Source of the DNA: Dioscorea cayenensis subsp. rotundata
Taxonomy: Eukaryota; Streptophyta; Magnoliopsida; Dioscoreales; Dioscoreaceae
DNA length: 64,000 nucleotides
Direction of reading: 5' to 3'
Assembly (NCBI RefSeq): GCF_009730915.1
Contig: NC_052475.1
Span: 21,138,285 to 21,202,284, forward strand
A program made the translations under genes and the position numbers. Below, one piece after another: positions 12,038 through 23,956 of this stretch (its first letter is position 1; each line of letters begins with the position of its first letter). Under the pieces are notes generated by a model. It was not told the DNA's origin and searched no databases. It saw only the letters and a list, made by a program, of their open reading frames with translations.

Positions 12038-12559
12038 GCCATGAAAGTGAAGCCAAGAGATAGTTTTTTCATTCCTTTGAATCCTTTCTTTCTATTTGCC
12101 TCTTTTCCCCACCATCTTTGTATACCTATCTCTTTCGCATAACCAAAATAATATATGGAAAAAAGAAATGGTCTTGGCTTCATGGATGCCTTATAGTTGT
12201 CTTCAATTTCCACAGTTTGATGACTTGGTCTCTCATTGCCTTGAAGACAAATTTGGTTAATGGCTAGCTTTGTACAATTTACCAGTCAAAGAGTTACATA
12301 ATTGACAAGCTGTTCTCCATTTGTATTAGTTGTATTCATTGGAATGTTTTTAATGGAAGCGTCTATTTTTGGGGAAGACATTTAGTAGATTTAATTCCTT
12401 TAACTTTCTCTTGCCGACAAAGAATGAAGATAACTTCTTGTGTGCCTCTAATGAAGTAATCAGTTTGCACTTCACATCAATATATATTCAATTTATAGTG
12501 TTTATAATTAATTGTTTTCATATCTCAGTGTAGTACTAGACATACAAGAATTGAATTTA

Positions 12560-14081
12560 AAAACACGTTAATTGAGGCGAACTATCGTTCTCATCCCCAA
12601 AAAAGTGGGGCTGCTGAGAATCGGGGACTTTTTGCACTATCAGATCAATGTCGTCCCCCACGAAAATCATTAGTGAGATTACAGCTCTCGCATGCTAAAG
12701 TGCAGTGATCAACTCTTTGGTCGACAACGTCCAGATCCAGCTTTCATTAAAGGTCATAGTATTGCATATAACATTGTCACGACGGAAGAGTTGATCTTCA
12801 GCATCCAAAAGGGAAAATTGAATGGCCATATCCTTAAGGTAGATTTTTCGAAAACTTTTGACATGGTGGACTGGGGTTTTTTCTTTAATATTCTCGTCGC
12901 GAGACGTTTTCAGTTCAAATGGATTTCCTTGATCCATTAATCTATTGCGAAACTTCAAGGCTAACTTCCTCATCAATGGTTTGCCATCTAGTTACATCCG
13001 ATATGTGGATTCAGGCAAAGGCGACCCACTCTCTCCCTTTTACTCTTTTTATCCTAGTCGCCAATGCTCTTAGCGTATGTGCTTTCACACCTTTGTCCTT
13101 TGGTGTGCTTGTGAGGGGTCCCACTTGGCATGCACGACCATATGTGCCACTCTCTCCCTTACTCTTTTGCTACTCATGATTGGGGGATCCCGAAGATCTT
13201 AGAATCTTCAAATTAATCCTTCTTGAGAGGATTTTGGGGTTGGCGGTCAACTTCCCAGGAAAAACCTGCTTATACTCGACTAACCTCGGTATGTTCCCTC
13301 CAGGAGTGATGCTCTTACCTTTGAACTATTCCATGAATCGGCTCCCCGTCACCTATCCTGGGTATCCCATTAATCTACGGGAAAGCGACCACGCAAGCAA
13401 GATTGACATAAGTTTACTATCTCTATTGCTAATCGCCTTGAGGCTTGGAAAAAATCATTATCTCTCACACAGGGGCCGTATCATTTTTGATCAACATTGT
13501 GCTTTACAGCTTTGCCTACGGATGTCGGGATTTGAGTTACTTTTTCTAGGTGCAGTCGGAACATAGATAGGGTCTAGCGTGACTTCCTCTAGAGTGATGC
13601 GGATCTTTCAAAACCCAAATGCCGATTAGTGGCGTGGGCACAAGAGTGCAAGTTTAAGGATCAAGGTGACCTCTTCTTATCAAGGCCACTTTGTTAGGCT
13701 ATTTAGGTTGAACACAATAATCGCATTTTTATTTCTGTAGCTATAGATGTGTATGCCATTATCTGTAAGATTGATCTTTTTCTCATTGCTTGGATCAATG
13801 CAGTCCTAAACTCGGCCAGACCTCATTTTGAGGAGTCGATCCTTTGATCAAGCAGCCAAATGTATTCCTTCTATTGGTGCCTCCGTAGTTATATAATCCT
13901 TGACTTTATTTTTCGGGGTTGTTGGTGATCTCCTTACGCTTTTCCACTATTTTGTTTTTGGTTGTTATCTTTTTCGTGCTCATCTCGGTGATTGGTTTCA
14001 TGTTGTCCTTTTGTGTTTTTAATGTACTTTATTTTCCTCCGTTTTGCAATGAATTAGTGGTTTATCTATTTTTAAAAAAAA
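12560..14081 (+). mobile_element. 5'-truncated LINE (reverse transcriptase portion)
   Basis: Begins within ORF2 at the RT motif Ile-Val-Leu-Ile-Pro-Lys-Lys. It continues through the conserved block Ala-Phe-Ile-Lys-Gly-His-Ser-Ile-Ala (12735) and Leu-Lys-Val-Asp-Phe-Ser-Lys-Thr-Phe-Asp (12832), where the catalytic Asp is retained. It then changes frame at about 12920 and again before 13180. The 13180-13566 portion corresponds to the post-RT region. It ends with a plausible 3' UTR and an oligo-A tract at 14070-14081. No target duplication was found. The internal frame breaks mean it is dead. Its RT is of a different lineage from the LINE at 37489-43677, judging by the sequence around the active site. 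Confidence 0.75.
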
Positions 14082-15471
14082 ATAGACTCATGATTTGAAA
14101 AAAGTAAAAGTAAAGAGGTTTTCCAAGAGCAAAGAAACAAAGAAAAATTATTTAAAGAGAGAAATTTTGAATTAAAACATCCATGAAAATGTGTACTGAA
14201 CCTTTATTTAATGTGAAAAGGTTGGACTTGAAATACATTCTGACAACAAGGTATATATTTAGAGGATGTTTTGGAAAAAAAAAAAATTAAAATAGCAAGT
14301 ATATTCTATGATTAGTTTTTGTCTCCATAAAATCTTTAATTTTAGGTATATATTTACAAATAAGATAATAATTTTATTCATTACCAATCATATACTTCAA
14401 CTTTCATTTAAACCCAAATAATTTTTTGATTTACTTGCACTAGGTTTAGTATAAGTTTGAACCTCAGTTCAGATAGGAAGATGTCACAAGTATGTTAAAA
14501 GATAGTAACTCTACGTTGATTTTACTTTTGTACTAGGTTGCACTATGCATGTCACTTGACATGGCTTGTTCATATTCATATACAAAAATATAAAAATACT
14601 TTCTATCTAGTGCATATATTAAATAAAAATAAATACTTAATTTAAAAACTTGCATAAGTTTTAGACTTATAAGCCCATTTGGTACTTTTGCAGGAAACGC
14701 TTTGTAAAGTATTTCCTTGCAAAATTTTTCCCTGCATTTACTTTCCCTGTAAAGTAACATTATAGTGTTTGGCATGCATTGAAATATTGTAATTGGAAAT
14801 ATATGCAAATGAATTCATTTTGTATGGTATGGAATAAGTTTTTCATGCACAAGTTATGATTATTCTCAATTTTACCGCTTTAATAATAATAAAATAAAAT
14901 AAAACCATACTCTAAATACATGTTTAATTTTCACATTAATCAATGGTTTATATATAAATAAATGAAGGTTGCTTATATACTGGGGTAAAAATAGGTATTT
15001 AACTTATACTATTCTATTATGAGAAAATTTTATTACGGAACTTGATAATTCACTATAAAGCTTCCCATATATGATTTCATATACAAAAATTATGGACTTT
15101 AACGATAGGATCTTGTCTAGGGGTTTTGAAAAATGAGACGTGGCAGAGGTTCTCACTATAGCTAGGGGTTCTTAAAAGAAGACATCATGGAAGAATTTTT
15201 ATTTTATAAGGGGTAACATTGGAATTTTATGTCTCATAATTTGCCAGGATAATCAGTTTCACACCACGTAACTTTTCCTCGTCAAAGGAAAGTAATTCTG
15301 AGGATTGACTTTCGTACAGTCAACCAGCAGTCGCTTTACCCTTATCTGGGAGAAAGTTATTCTCTCTGTGCCAAAGCACTTAGATGCACATGAAAAATTT
15401 TAAAAATCATAATTAATGAATAGCTAATATTAAAGAGGTGTGTTATTTCTCTTTTAGAAGGTATTATTTGT
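14082..15471. other. AT-rich intergenic region
   Basis: No gene supported. The 14670-14760 stretch (TTTGGTAC, TTTGGCATGC) resembles MITE termini but no partner end was found. The rest is simple AT-rich sequence. Confidence 0.4.
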
Positions 15472-15934
15472 GAGTAATGCTATATAAAGCGAAGAAACCA
15501 CCCGAACAGCCACACAACTGATGTGGTGGTGGAAACTATTTAATTAATATAAAAGTAAAACATTGATCGTCTCTCTTATGTGCGCTCTCTCTCTTGTCTT
15601 CTCTTCCCCACTTACCGCCCTCAGTCACATTTTGCCTTCCGGCGCTCCGTGCCCCGCCTCTACACTACCAGTCTAGGTGCCCTGGCGTGCACCACCCGTC
15701 CGACTACTCTTCTGTCCACTCTCCCGAGCCTGTGCCCTAGTTTCTCTTTAAAGCCAAACGAGAGAGGCAGTGATCGCGGGAGGGGCAGTGGCCTAGAGAG
15801 AGAGAGCACAAACTAAAGGGCCGGGCCACTGTGCCCTAGATTTTACTTTATCAATATTAATTATCCACGTCACCGTACCACATTAATATATGCGGTGGTT
15901 CTGTGGATTTACTTCTTTCCATATAACATTACTC
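15472..15934. mobile_element. MITE with long imperfect terminal inverted repeats
   Basis: The left end reads GAGTAATGCTATATAAAGCG. The right end reverse-complements to GAGTAATGTTATATGGAAAG. The inverted similarity continues inward for about 75 bases, including GAAGAAACCAC versus GAAGTAAATCCAC and a TGTGGTRSGGTG motif on each side. The interior, about 300 bp, is unusually GC-rich and CT/GA-rich and contains an open frame with no recognisable domain, which I do not call a gene. Long diverged inverted ends suggest a Mutator-like or hAT-like MITE. A target duplication was not identified. Confidence 0.55.
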
Positions 15935-16549
15935 TACTATCCATGTGGAAGGGTATTTTAAAGACTAAAATGATCAAGAAATAAAACAGCCCATAAAATA
16001 AAACAATTTCTCATTATTTTTATTTAGCTTTATATTTATTATACATAATTTCTTTATATATATAATTAAGATGTTAATGGATGCGCAAGTGGTGCCCTCG
16101 TCTCATATTATAAAATAATTATGATACTTATATAAAAATCTTATTTTCTTTTGATAAACATAGAGTGATAAACGCTAAAATTATCAGGACATACCTGCTA
16201 CTAAAATCCCTATGTTTTCTATAATTTATCAATGTACTTTCAGACAATATACTGAGACATGTGTCTGCCTTGATTTTTACATAGCAACAGTTGCGAAAGG
16301 GTTAAAATAATAGAAAATACATACCTGCAAACCACCATAATAAATAAATAAATCAATCAATCAATAAATAAAATTCTATTTTCTACACTAATTTCACCAC
16401 TTTTAAATTATTAGATAAAATTCTCAATTATGAAATAAATAAATAAATAACTCTTCTTTTTCTTTCTCTCTTTGCGGATACTTCGCTAACAGGGAAGCGG
16501 GCGAGAGAGAGCGAGAAGAAGAAGCAAGAAGAAGAAGAGGAATCGAAAG
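15935..16549. other. Upstream region of the SYP71-like pseudogene
   Basis: AT-rich up to about 16440, with AAATAAAT repeats. It then shifts abruptly to GA-rich, GC-richer sequence that looks like a former 5' leader and promoter-proximal region of the pseudogene that follows. No firm promoter element identified. Confidence 0.35.
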
Positions 16550-19500
16550 ATGAGTGTGATGGATATTCCAGCGTTGACGCGATCTGCAAAATACGACAAG
16601 TCACGACGTCGATAAGCAAACGCGGGATGCTGCCACGTCGCCGGCGACGATGCTTTTGCCGGCTATATTCCCTCCGTCGAGGCTGACATCGAAGGCCGCC
16701 CTCGAGGTATTACTGTGAATGTTCACTGGATCTCTTGATTATGTGGCGAATTGGTTTTGATTTGGGGATTTTGGTGCAGAAATCGGAGAGGCGAAGCTGG
16801 AAGAATCAGGGCGGCGGCGGTGGTTCGATGAATGCGGAGATCCGGCGTACTAGGCTGGGTTGATGGAGAGTGCCCAAATTTTGCAGATTGGCTGTAAAAG
16901 GTTCGATTTGTCTTCTCTCTCGATCAAGTTTTGAACTTTGTGAATCTTGCGAGGAGTTGGATTTCAATGTTAAGAGTGGCTATTGAGAGATCTAAGTGTT
17001 TCTCTGGATGATTTTTAAGAAATTAGATTCAGATAATGTGAGCATTATGATTTGGGTTTATAATTATTTGAGAAATATCCCTGCTGATTCCTCTGCTTTT
17101 ATTGTGAATTTTTGGAATTTTTCTGTGTCAATAGGTTTATGTGCAGAATGTTCTTGTTAATTCAGCCCAGTGCTCTAAGTTTTCTGGATGAAGTGTTTGA
17201 ACTTTGATGCAAAATAAATTGGATTGCAGGTTTTCTTTTGTAAAATTTGATTGTGGAATACGAAAAATCAGCCAGACTTCCCATATGCCGTGCTTTGTTA
17301 CTTGCCATTTTATTGGATGCAATTGACCCAGGTCTGCTTTTCTCGTATTTTACACAGATGACACCCTCAAGGAATGACAAATTTCCAGCATGTATGCTCG
17401 GAGAAAGAGTGTATGCGACTGAAAATTGCTTCAGTTTTTGGTCACATTGTTTCTAGAAAATTTGCTAGATTAGTTAAAAATACTTCATCTATAGTTCATA
17501 TAGTGAGGTTAGTTTGACTAAGTTTTGCTTGACTTCAACGACTTGAAGCTACACTATGTGCAATCACATCTCTTTTGGATGTGGTTTTTGGAGCAACTCG
17601 TCGAAGGGAAATGATGGCATTCATCTTGTGCTTTTTCATTTGTTCTCATGTTAGTATGATAGTTGAGCAAATTGTTTGCAGGTCAAAGGACTTTCTGAGG
17701 GAAGAACTTTGGAGCTCGTAATGACTGAGTTTCTTGCCGCAGGTGCAAATTCAGTCTATTCCTGATGGGAGTGCTACTGGAGCTTGACAGGCAGGAGGTT
17801 GGGACAGCTTCAGCATCTACGCCTGGAGATTCAGATTTGATTCTACTTCAGGTGGTGACCTCTAACTTGGTTTTGCTCCATTTTTGCAATCTGGTTGATA
17901 GTTTTCTACATCAGCTGTACCTATGCTAAAACTAGATTTTATCTCATTTACTAGCGCCAGCTTATTTGCTCGTCTCATCTGAAAGAACTTCTATAACTCA
18001 TTTACTGAGCTTCTATCCAGTCCTCTACACATGTGGATAATGTGTTCTTCACATCTCTTCACCTTTAGCTGGATGATAATCAGCTCGATAATTCAGTCAG
18101 CTCTGTAGTTGAGTCTCTCCAAATTTGTAATGCCCTCTTCTTTCCTAAATCCTTGATAATTTCAATCATCTGGGAATTTACTTTCTCCAAATTTATAATG
18201 TCCTAAATCAAGTGAAGAAGGAGGCGCACTACATAGCTCGGATTTCTTTTGGAATTATTGACCAGGTACTACATGAATAATGCTCTTCACTTGTTTAAAT
18301 TTGTAGTTTAGGGACAAATAGTTACTGAGGGATTCCATGTAGACATCTTGTAAAATAGTGGAGAGTTCAAGTCATTCTATAAACTTAGAAACGAGTTCAA
18401 ATTTCAGAGAATTCCCTGTTTGGACCTGACTCCAGTTCTATAAATGGCAGCCCATAAAGGTGAGATTTTTATCTCTATCTGCAGATTTAATACTTACTAG
18501 GTTGTGGGACTTTTGCTTTTTGGCTCTGATGTTATTTTGCTACTAAGACAGTTTCTTACATTTCTTACGTACCCACTCCTCTTGTGTCATCGACTTTGTT
18601 TCGACTGAGCATTAGCTTCAGACTTGTATATGTAATATGCCTGGGTATGTTAGCTTTTCTTCCTTCTAACAGGTACCCGGATGGGTACATTTTGAGAGTG
18701 AATGCTTTCATCACACTGAAGAATCCAGTCAATTTGGGCGTGAGAATATGAGATGAGGAGATTGAAACAGGCAGAGTTCTGACACCTGGCCTGCGGTATT
18801 TGTTGTGTGGTGTGAAACGAGCTTGTATGCTTTGTTTCAATTAAATATCTCATCATCTTGAAGTTTGCGCTTTGTAAAGATAAATTTTAGCACGCATATT
18901 AATAAAGCCTGCAAGATTCTGATTAGCAACAATTAACTATGACAGATTGCTACTAGTACCCACTATATCATTGAAATATAACGTTCATTAAAATTAATCA
19001 CAAATATTTAACTCAATTGGCTTTTGACTATATGGAATTTCGTAATCGCCAGCCTTCAACAGGAAATCTTTCTAGCTTAGTTGGAGTTTCCCAGTGATAA
19101 GTGCATATGAGCATAACTATATGGTACACATGTCAAACTTTTGAACTGTATTTTTTGTGTGAACAGTCAGATATTCTAGTGACAAATCAAATGTTACAGT
19201 ATTAATTCGCTTTTTTTTATAATTTCTTATTAAAAATATAAAAAGTCTATTGTCTCTTCACTTAAGTGCGTGGTGGATTTGCAGGATCGGAAGTTTTAAC
19301 AATCATTGTTACTGAGGACTGGATATTGTGAAGAACATAACTCTGTAACATGGGTTAGTTATTTCGCACCGCTTCTTTAAGATTTTGAGAGAACACCTTC
19401 ACCTATACTTGCAGGAGTTGGACAGGCAAGTCCTTTGATGGATGAAATTGACACCAATTGAGTCTACCTCTTTCTTAGAATCTTGCGTATGAAAAGAAAC

Positions 19501-19592
19501 TAGGTCATGTAATGTTGTTTTTAATTGCGGGTTGCTCGGGCCACATGTCGGATCTGAAGAATACTAATGTGAGGCTCGGAAACTGTCGTCAG
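16550..19592 (+). pseudogene. Unprocessed SYP71-family (Qc-SNARE) pseudogene
   Basis: Pieces of a SYP71-type plant syntaxin occur in the correct order and at exon-like spacing. Exon 1, 16550-16706, has Met-Ser-Val-Met-Asp-Ile, then Lys-Tyr-Asp-Lys and Gly-Asp-Asp-Ala-Phe-Ala. Exon 2, 16780-16900, has Met-Asn-Ala-Glu-Ile-Arg-Arg-Thr and Leu-Ala-Val-Lys in a shifted frame. Exon 3, 17682-17851, has Val-Lys-Gly-Leu-Ser and, shifted, Ile-Pro-Asp-Gly-Ser-Ala-Thr-Gly-Ala. Exon 4, about 18670-18770, has Thr-Glu-Glu-Ser-Ser-Gln-Phe. A weak exon 5 lies near 19290. Exon 6, about 19415-19470, has Glu-Leu-Asp-Arg-Gln-Val-Pro-Leu-Met-Asp-Glu-Ile-Asp. Exon 7, about 19538-19592, has Ser-Asp-Leu-Lys-Asn-Thr-Asn-Val-Arg-Leu. 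Splice-like GT/AG borders remain, so it arose by DNA duplication and not retrotransposition. Stops and indels occur in nearly every exon, and the C-terminal membrane anchor was not found with confidence. Functional SYP7 proteins act in ER/plasma-membrane fusion. Confidence 0.8.
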
Positions 19593-22500
19593 GTGCGATT
19601 TGTATTTTCTTTTAATTTAATGAATCAAACTGACCATGCATAAGCCATCCTTGCAACCATGTTTAGTGCTTCAAGTGCTGCTTCTTATTTTCACATTTGG
19701 TGCGGATCAGTAGAACTTCTGTATTGATATTATCTTGCTATGCGTGACTACCAGAATTCGCTTATCTGTATAAGTTCTTACCTTAAGATTTTCTTATATT
19801 TCTTTAATCTTAATGTGTTGAGCCGTACAAATTTTTTTCTTTGTTCGTAATGAATGATGGATGTCTAATTTGCTTCTTCTCCTCAAGCCTTTTTCTTGCA
19901 CGCTTTCCATCCTGTAACCCTTATGTATTCTGTCTGATGATACCTAAACTGTAATCTGCAACCTTTTTATACAGTCCTAATGCTGATGGCACTTATGATT
20001 GAATTTGCAGCACTGCCATCAAATTTTATTTTCTTGACCAGTTTTAAATATAATTGGTTTATTTTACATCTGGATTATTCTGAATTCTTTCCCAGACAGT
20101 GTATTATGAAGAAGTAAAAAGCAACGAGTTTTGCTCATTTGTGTGAACTTTGCATCTGGATACTTTGTTCTGCCTCCTTATTACATCAACACTCGACATT
20201 CCTGTTACCATATAGTTTGATTGATAACTCATTTTCCTTTAAACCGATATTGCCAATTTACTTTGCTAAGATCTTAGAAATATATTTTGAAATTCATGTT
20301 TGCTGCTTCATTGACTTTTTATATTTACCAATTGTGATCCTGGACTGCTTGCTATTTGTATTGATGATATGGTATTTACATTCTGGATGATGGTTAGGTT
20401 AAGGTTCAAAATAAACCATACTGCACAAATGAAAGGAAGGATGGAAGTAATGTTATGATTCTTATGAATACTGCCACAAAATTATCTTAGATAAGGCTGA
20501 TTTTAATTAAATGTGAAATTAATTAAAAAAATGGCTTAGCTTCATGGTGTGGAATGAAAAGGTCAATTACGTTTGAGGCAAGAAACATGTGTGATACGGG
20601 ATGGTTGATAAGGATGAATGGTGAAGTGTATGGAGAAAGATAGTGAACCTGGTGATATACTGGAGAGGCATGATAAGATAAAATATAAACGACGACGAAT
20701 TATTGGTGGTCGTAAATGAGCACTCTGGTGGTGGGTCTCAGGCAGCATTCTGGGAATAGTGGTTGTGTGGTGGTTGGTCTTGCACACACAAGCCGGCCCC
20801 GATGCGAGAACATGCACGTCTACAGGTCTCAATTAACCCCGGCGCTCTTCTTTCAAAAAAAGGAAATATAGACTTTAATAATAAGTTGAAAGTTAGGATG
20901 GCAAGATGTAGGAACAGTATGTAAATTGCAGTAAAATTTACACACAAAGAGGAGATTGTAAAATACTAGATACCGTTATAAGATCCATTTTCTTACAGGT
21001 GAAATGATTTATATCAGAATACTATTTCATTGGTGAATCAGGTTTCCCGGCATTCTACACCCAAAACATGAATTTGATTCCCTGCAAATGCTAAATGATT
21101 CTTTGCTAGGAATACTGCATGAAGCAGTTTATTAGGTGTACCAAAGACTATTGAAGTATTACAACAATTTGACTAAACAATGGTCTGTCTTCTATTCTTC
21201 TGTAACATTAACATTGCTAACGTCATTATTTCCAGATATATTAGTGTCCTTTGTATTCCAAGAGACTCTTGTTAAATCATATATATATGCTGAAACATTG
21301 GGTGAGAGAGATGAATGATAGATATGGACGACAGTAAACGATGTTGTTGCCGCTAATCAAAGATACCCACATTTTCATTTCATATTATAGTGATATCAAC
21401 CTTATCTTGTTGTATCATTTGGTTGAAATCTGAAGAGCTATTGTGAATTACGCAAGACAGTGCTACTAACTTCTATATGTAGTATATAGAATAGATATGC
21501 ATATATAGCTGCTGATTTTCTTTCTGAGAATCAGGTATTCTTGTCAGTCTTTGCCTTTTTTACTTTTATAAGTACTAGCAACTTGTTGGGTGGAACTAGT
21601 GATGCAAGCTTAAAACAAGCTGTGATGTTGCACGAAATCCTTGCTTTTGGTTTATCTATCAAGTGGAAGAGGACAACTATGTTGTGACATTTGTTGATTC
21701 TTTATTTGGTACCCTAACTTGTGACATACTTGTTTTGAAGTTTTATCTTTCTTTATGATTCTCTTATGAGCTTGAACTGGTCCCTTAATGCTCAGAATCT
21801 GGATGATTTTTATCAAGGGGAATACCAGAATAGCTAGGTTTTACATCAGTCTCTTTGTTTGTGTGGTGTGGACTAATAGCTGTGGTTGTGATTAAATTTG
21901 GGTGCTAAGATTGAGACATTCAACATAGCTTGTTTTTTTAGATTTTTTTTTTTTTTTTATTATTATTAATTCTGTTTTAGTTTATTGCTATTTATTAGAT
22001 TAATAACATATCTAGAAGTAACATACTAATGTGTTTTGTTTTGTTTTAATATGAAATATGGGCCAGTCATAGTTTTCAACCCTTAATCTTTGTTCAGGTC
22101 GACTTTTCTATTGCATTTGTTTTTTATATTTTATCATATTGTTTGTTGTATTCATGCTTTATATATATATACAACAGCGAACTATTTGTGCCAAGGAGGA
22201 GTAACATGTTCCCCCTTTATTTGTTCTTCATATTTATTTGTGTGTTTTTTTTATAAAAAAAAAATCCCTTTTGTTGTGCTTATGAGCACTTGTCTATATA
22301 CAGTGTTGACAACTTATTATTATTTTATTTATTTTTGAAAATGACCTTACAAAATAATATTATCCCCAGGCTCTAAACCTGATAAAAGTAATTTGGCATT
22401 CATAACCTATAAAACCTTGACAAATTAGTGTAATTTAAATTCCAACTGTATATATATATATATATATATATATGTAATATTAATTAAAAGTAAGAGATAA

Positions 22501-22670
22501 TTAGTGGTTGTTGGAAGAAGCATAAAATACTTTCTTCTTTTCTTTTTTAAAAAAGCCTAAGAATCCATATTGGGATTATTATATTATAAATTTACTACTT
22601 TGAAGATGATGGGCGGGTAGTGATGAGTGGTGATGTTATTGGTGTTGATATATAATGAAAAATAAAAACC
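19593..22670. other. Intergenic, no supported gene
   Basis: Mixed AT-rich sequence. A faint match to the SYP7 membrane-anchor exon near 20150 (Cys-Ile-x-Ile-Leu-Cys) is too short to rely on. No domain, RNA gene or element boundary recognised. TA dinucleotide tracts occur at 22160 and 22450. Confidence 0.4.
22450..22473. repeat. (TA)n microsatellite
   Basis: About twelve TA units. Confidence 0.9.
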
Positions 22671-22809
22671 CTAACAATGTATATAAATGTCACTCTCCTG
22701 ACTTTCGAGGAGACACCAATGAGCAATATCTTGTCCCAATTTAATCCTCTCACTAAAGGTCAATTGGCCTGTACTCTTGTAATTGTCGTAAAGTGTAATA
22801 CGTAACTTC
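22671..22809 (-). other. Partial open frame running into the assembly gap
   Basis: On the minus strand an open frame comes out of the N gap and ends at a stop at 22671, giving about 46 residues that include Phe-Ser-Glu-Arg-Ile-Lys-Leu-Gly-Gln-Asp-Ile-Ala-His-Trp-Cys. I do not recognise the family. It could be the last part of a gene whose body is in the gap, or chance. Confidence 0.3.
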
Positions 22810-23809
22810 NNNNNNNNNNNNNNNNNNNNNNNNNNNNNNNNNNNNNNNNNNNNNNNNNNNNNNNNNNNNNNNNNNNNNNNNNNNNNNNNNNNNNNNNNNN
22901 NNNNNNNNNNNNNNNNNNNNNNNNNNNNNNNNNNNNNNNNNNNNNNNNNNNNNNNNNNNNNNNNNNNNNNNNNNNNNNNNNNNNNNNNNNNNNNNNNNNN
23001 NNNNNNNNNNNNNNNNNNNNNNNNNNNNNNNNNNNNNNNNNNNNNNNNNNNNNNNNNNNNNNNNNNNNNNNNNNNNNNNNNNNNNNNNNNNNNNNNNNNN
23101 NNNNNNNNNNNNNNNNNNNNNNNNNNNNNNNNNNNNNNNNNNNNNNNNNNNNNNNNNNNNNNNNNNNNNNNNNNNNNNNNNNNNNNNNNNNNNNNNNNNN
23201 NNNNNNNNNNNNNNNNNNNNNNNNNNNNNNNNNNNNNNNNNNNNNNNNNNNNNNNNNNNNNNNNNNNNNNNNNNNNNNNNNNNNNNNNNNNNNNNNNNNN
23301 NNNNNNNNNNNNNNNNNNNNNNNNNNNNNNNNNNNNNNNNNNNNNNNNNNNNNNNNNNNNNNNNNNNNNNNNNNNNNNNNNNNNNNNNNNNNNNNNNNNN
23401 NNNNNNNNNNNNNNNNNNNNNNNNNNNNNNNNNNNNNNNNNNNNNNNNNNNNNNNNNNNNNNNNNNNNNNNNNNNNNNNNNNNNNNNNNNNNNNNNNNNN
23501 NNNNNNNNNNNNNNNNNNNNNNNNNNNNNNNNNNNNNNNNNNNNNNNNNNNNNNNNNNNNNNNNNNNNNNNNNNNNNNNNNNNNNNNNNNNNNNNNNNNN
23601 NNNNNNNNNNNNNNNNNNNNNNNNNNNNNNNNNNNNNNNNNNNNNNNNNNNNNNNNNNNNNNNNNNNNNNNNNNNNNNNNNNNNNNNNNNNNNNNNNNNN
23701 NNNNNNNNNNNNNNNNNNNNNNNNNNNNNNNNNNNNNNNNNNNNNNNNNNNNNNNNNNNNNNNNNNNNNNNNNNNNNNNNNNNNNNNNNNNNNNNNNNNN
23801 NNNNNNNNN
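22810..23809. other. Assembly gap (1000 N)
   Basis: Exactly 1000 N, the usual fixed-size scaffold join, so the real distance between the flanks is unknown. Any open frame drawn through it is meaningless. Confidence 1.
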
Positions 23810-23956
23810 CAACACAAGCATTATTATTTAGGATAATATTAATATTTAAAAATAAAAATAAAAATTCAATAAACAAACAAACAAAAGCGAGATAAAAATG
23901 GAGCCTTTTTCATGGAGACGGAGTCATGGAGGTGGTGATGATGATGCTCTCAATCC

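Noticed and set aside
11538..12213. Open frames overlapping MYB exon 1 and its upstream region
   Set aside because: The first is exon 1 read through the donor site into intron; the second is an upstream shadow with no domain.
15580..15816. 78-codon open frame with Ser/Arg/Leu-rich product
   Set aside because: Lies in the GC-rich core of a MITE; no domain and no exon context.
20139..20390. Possible membrane-anchor exon of the SYP71-like pseudogene
   Set aside because: Only a few residues (Cys-Ile-x-Ile-Leu-Cys) agree; too weak to extend the pseudogene.
22671..23876. Open frames of about 350-400 codons on the minus strand
   Set aside because: They run through 1000 N bases; the length is an artefact of unknown sequence.
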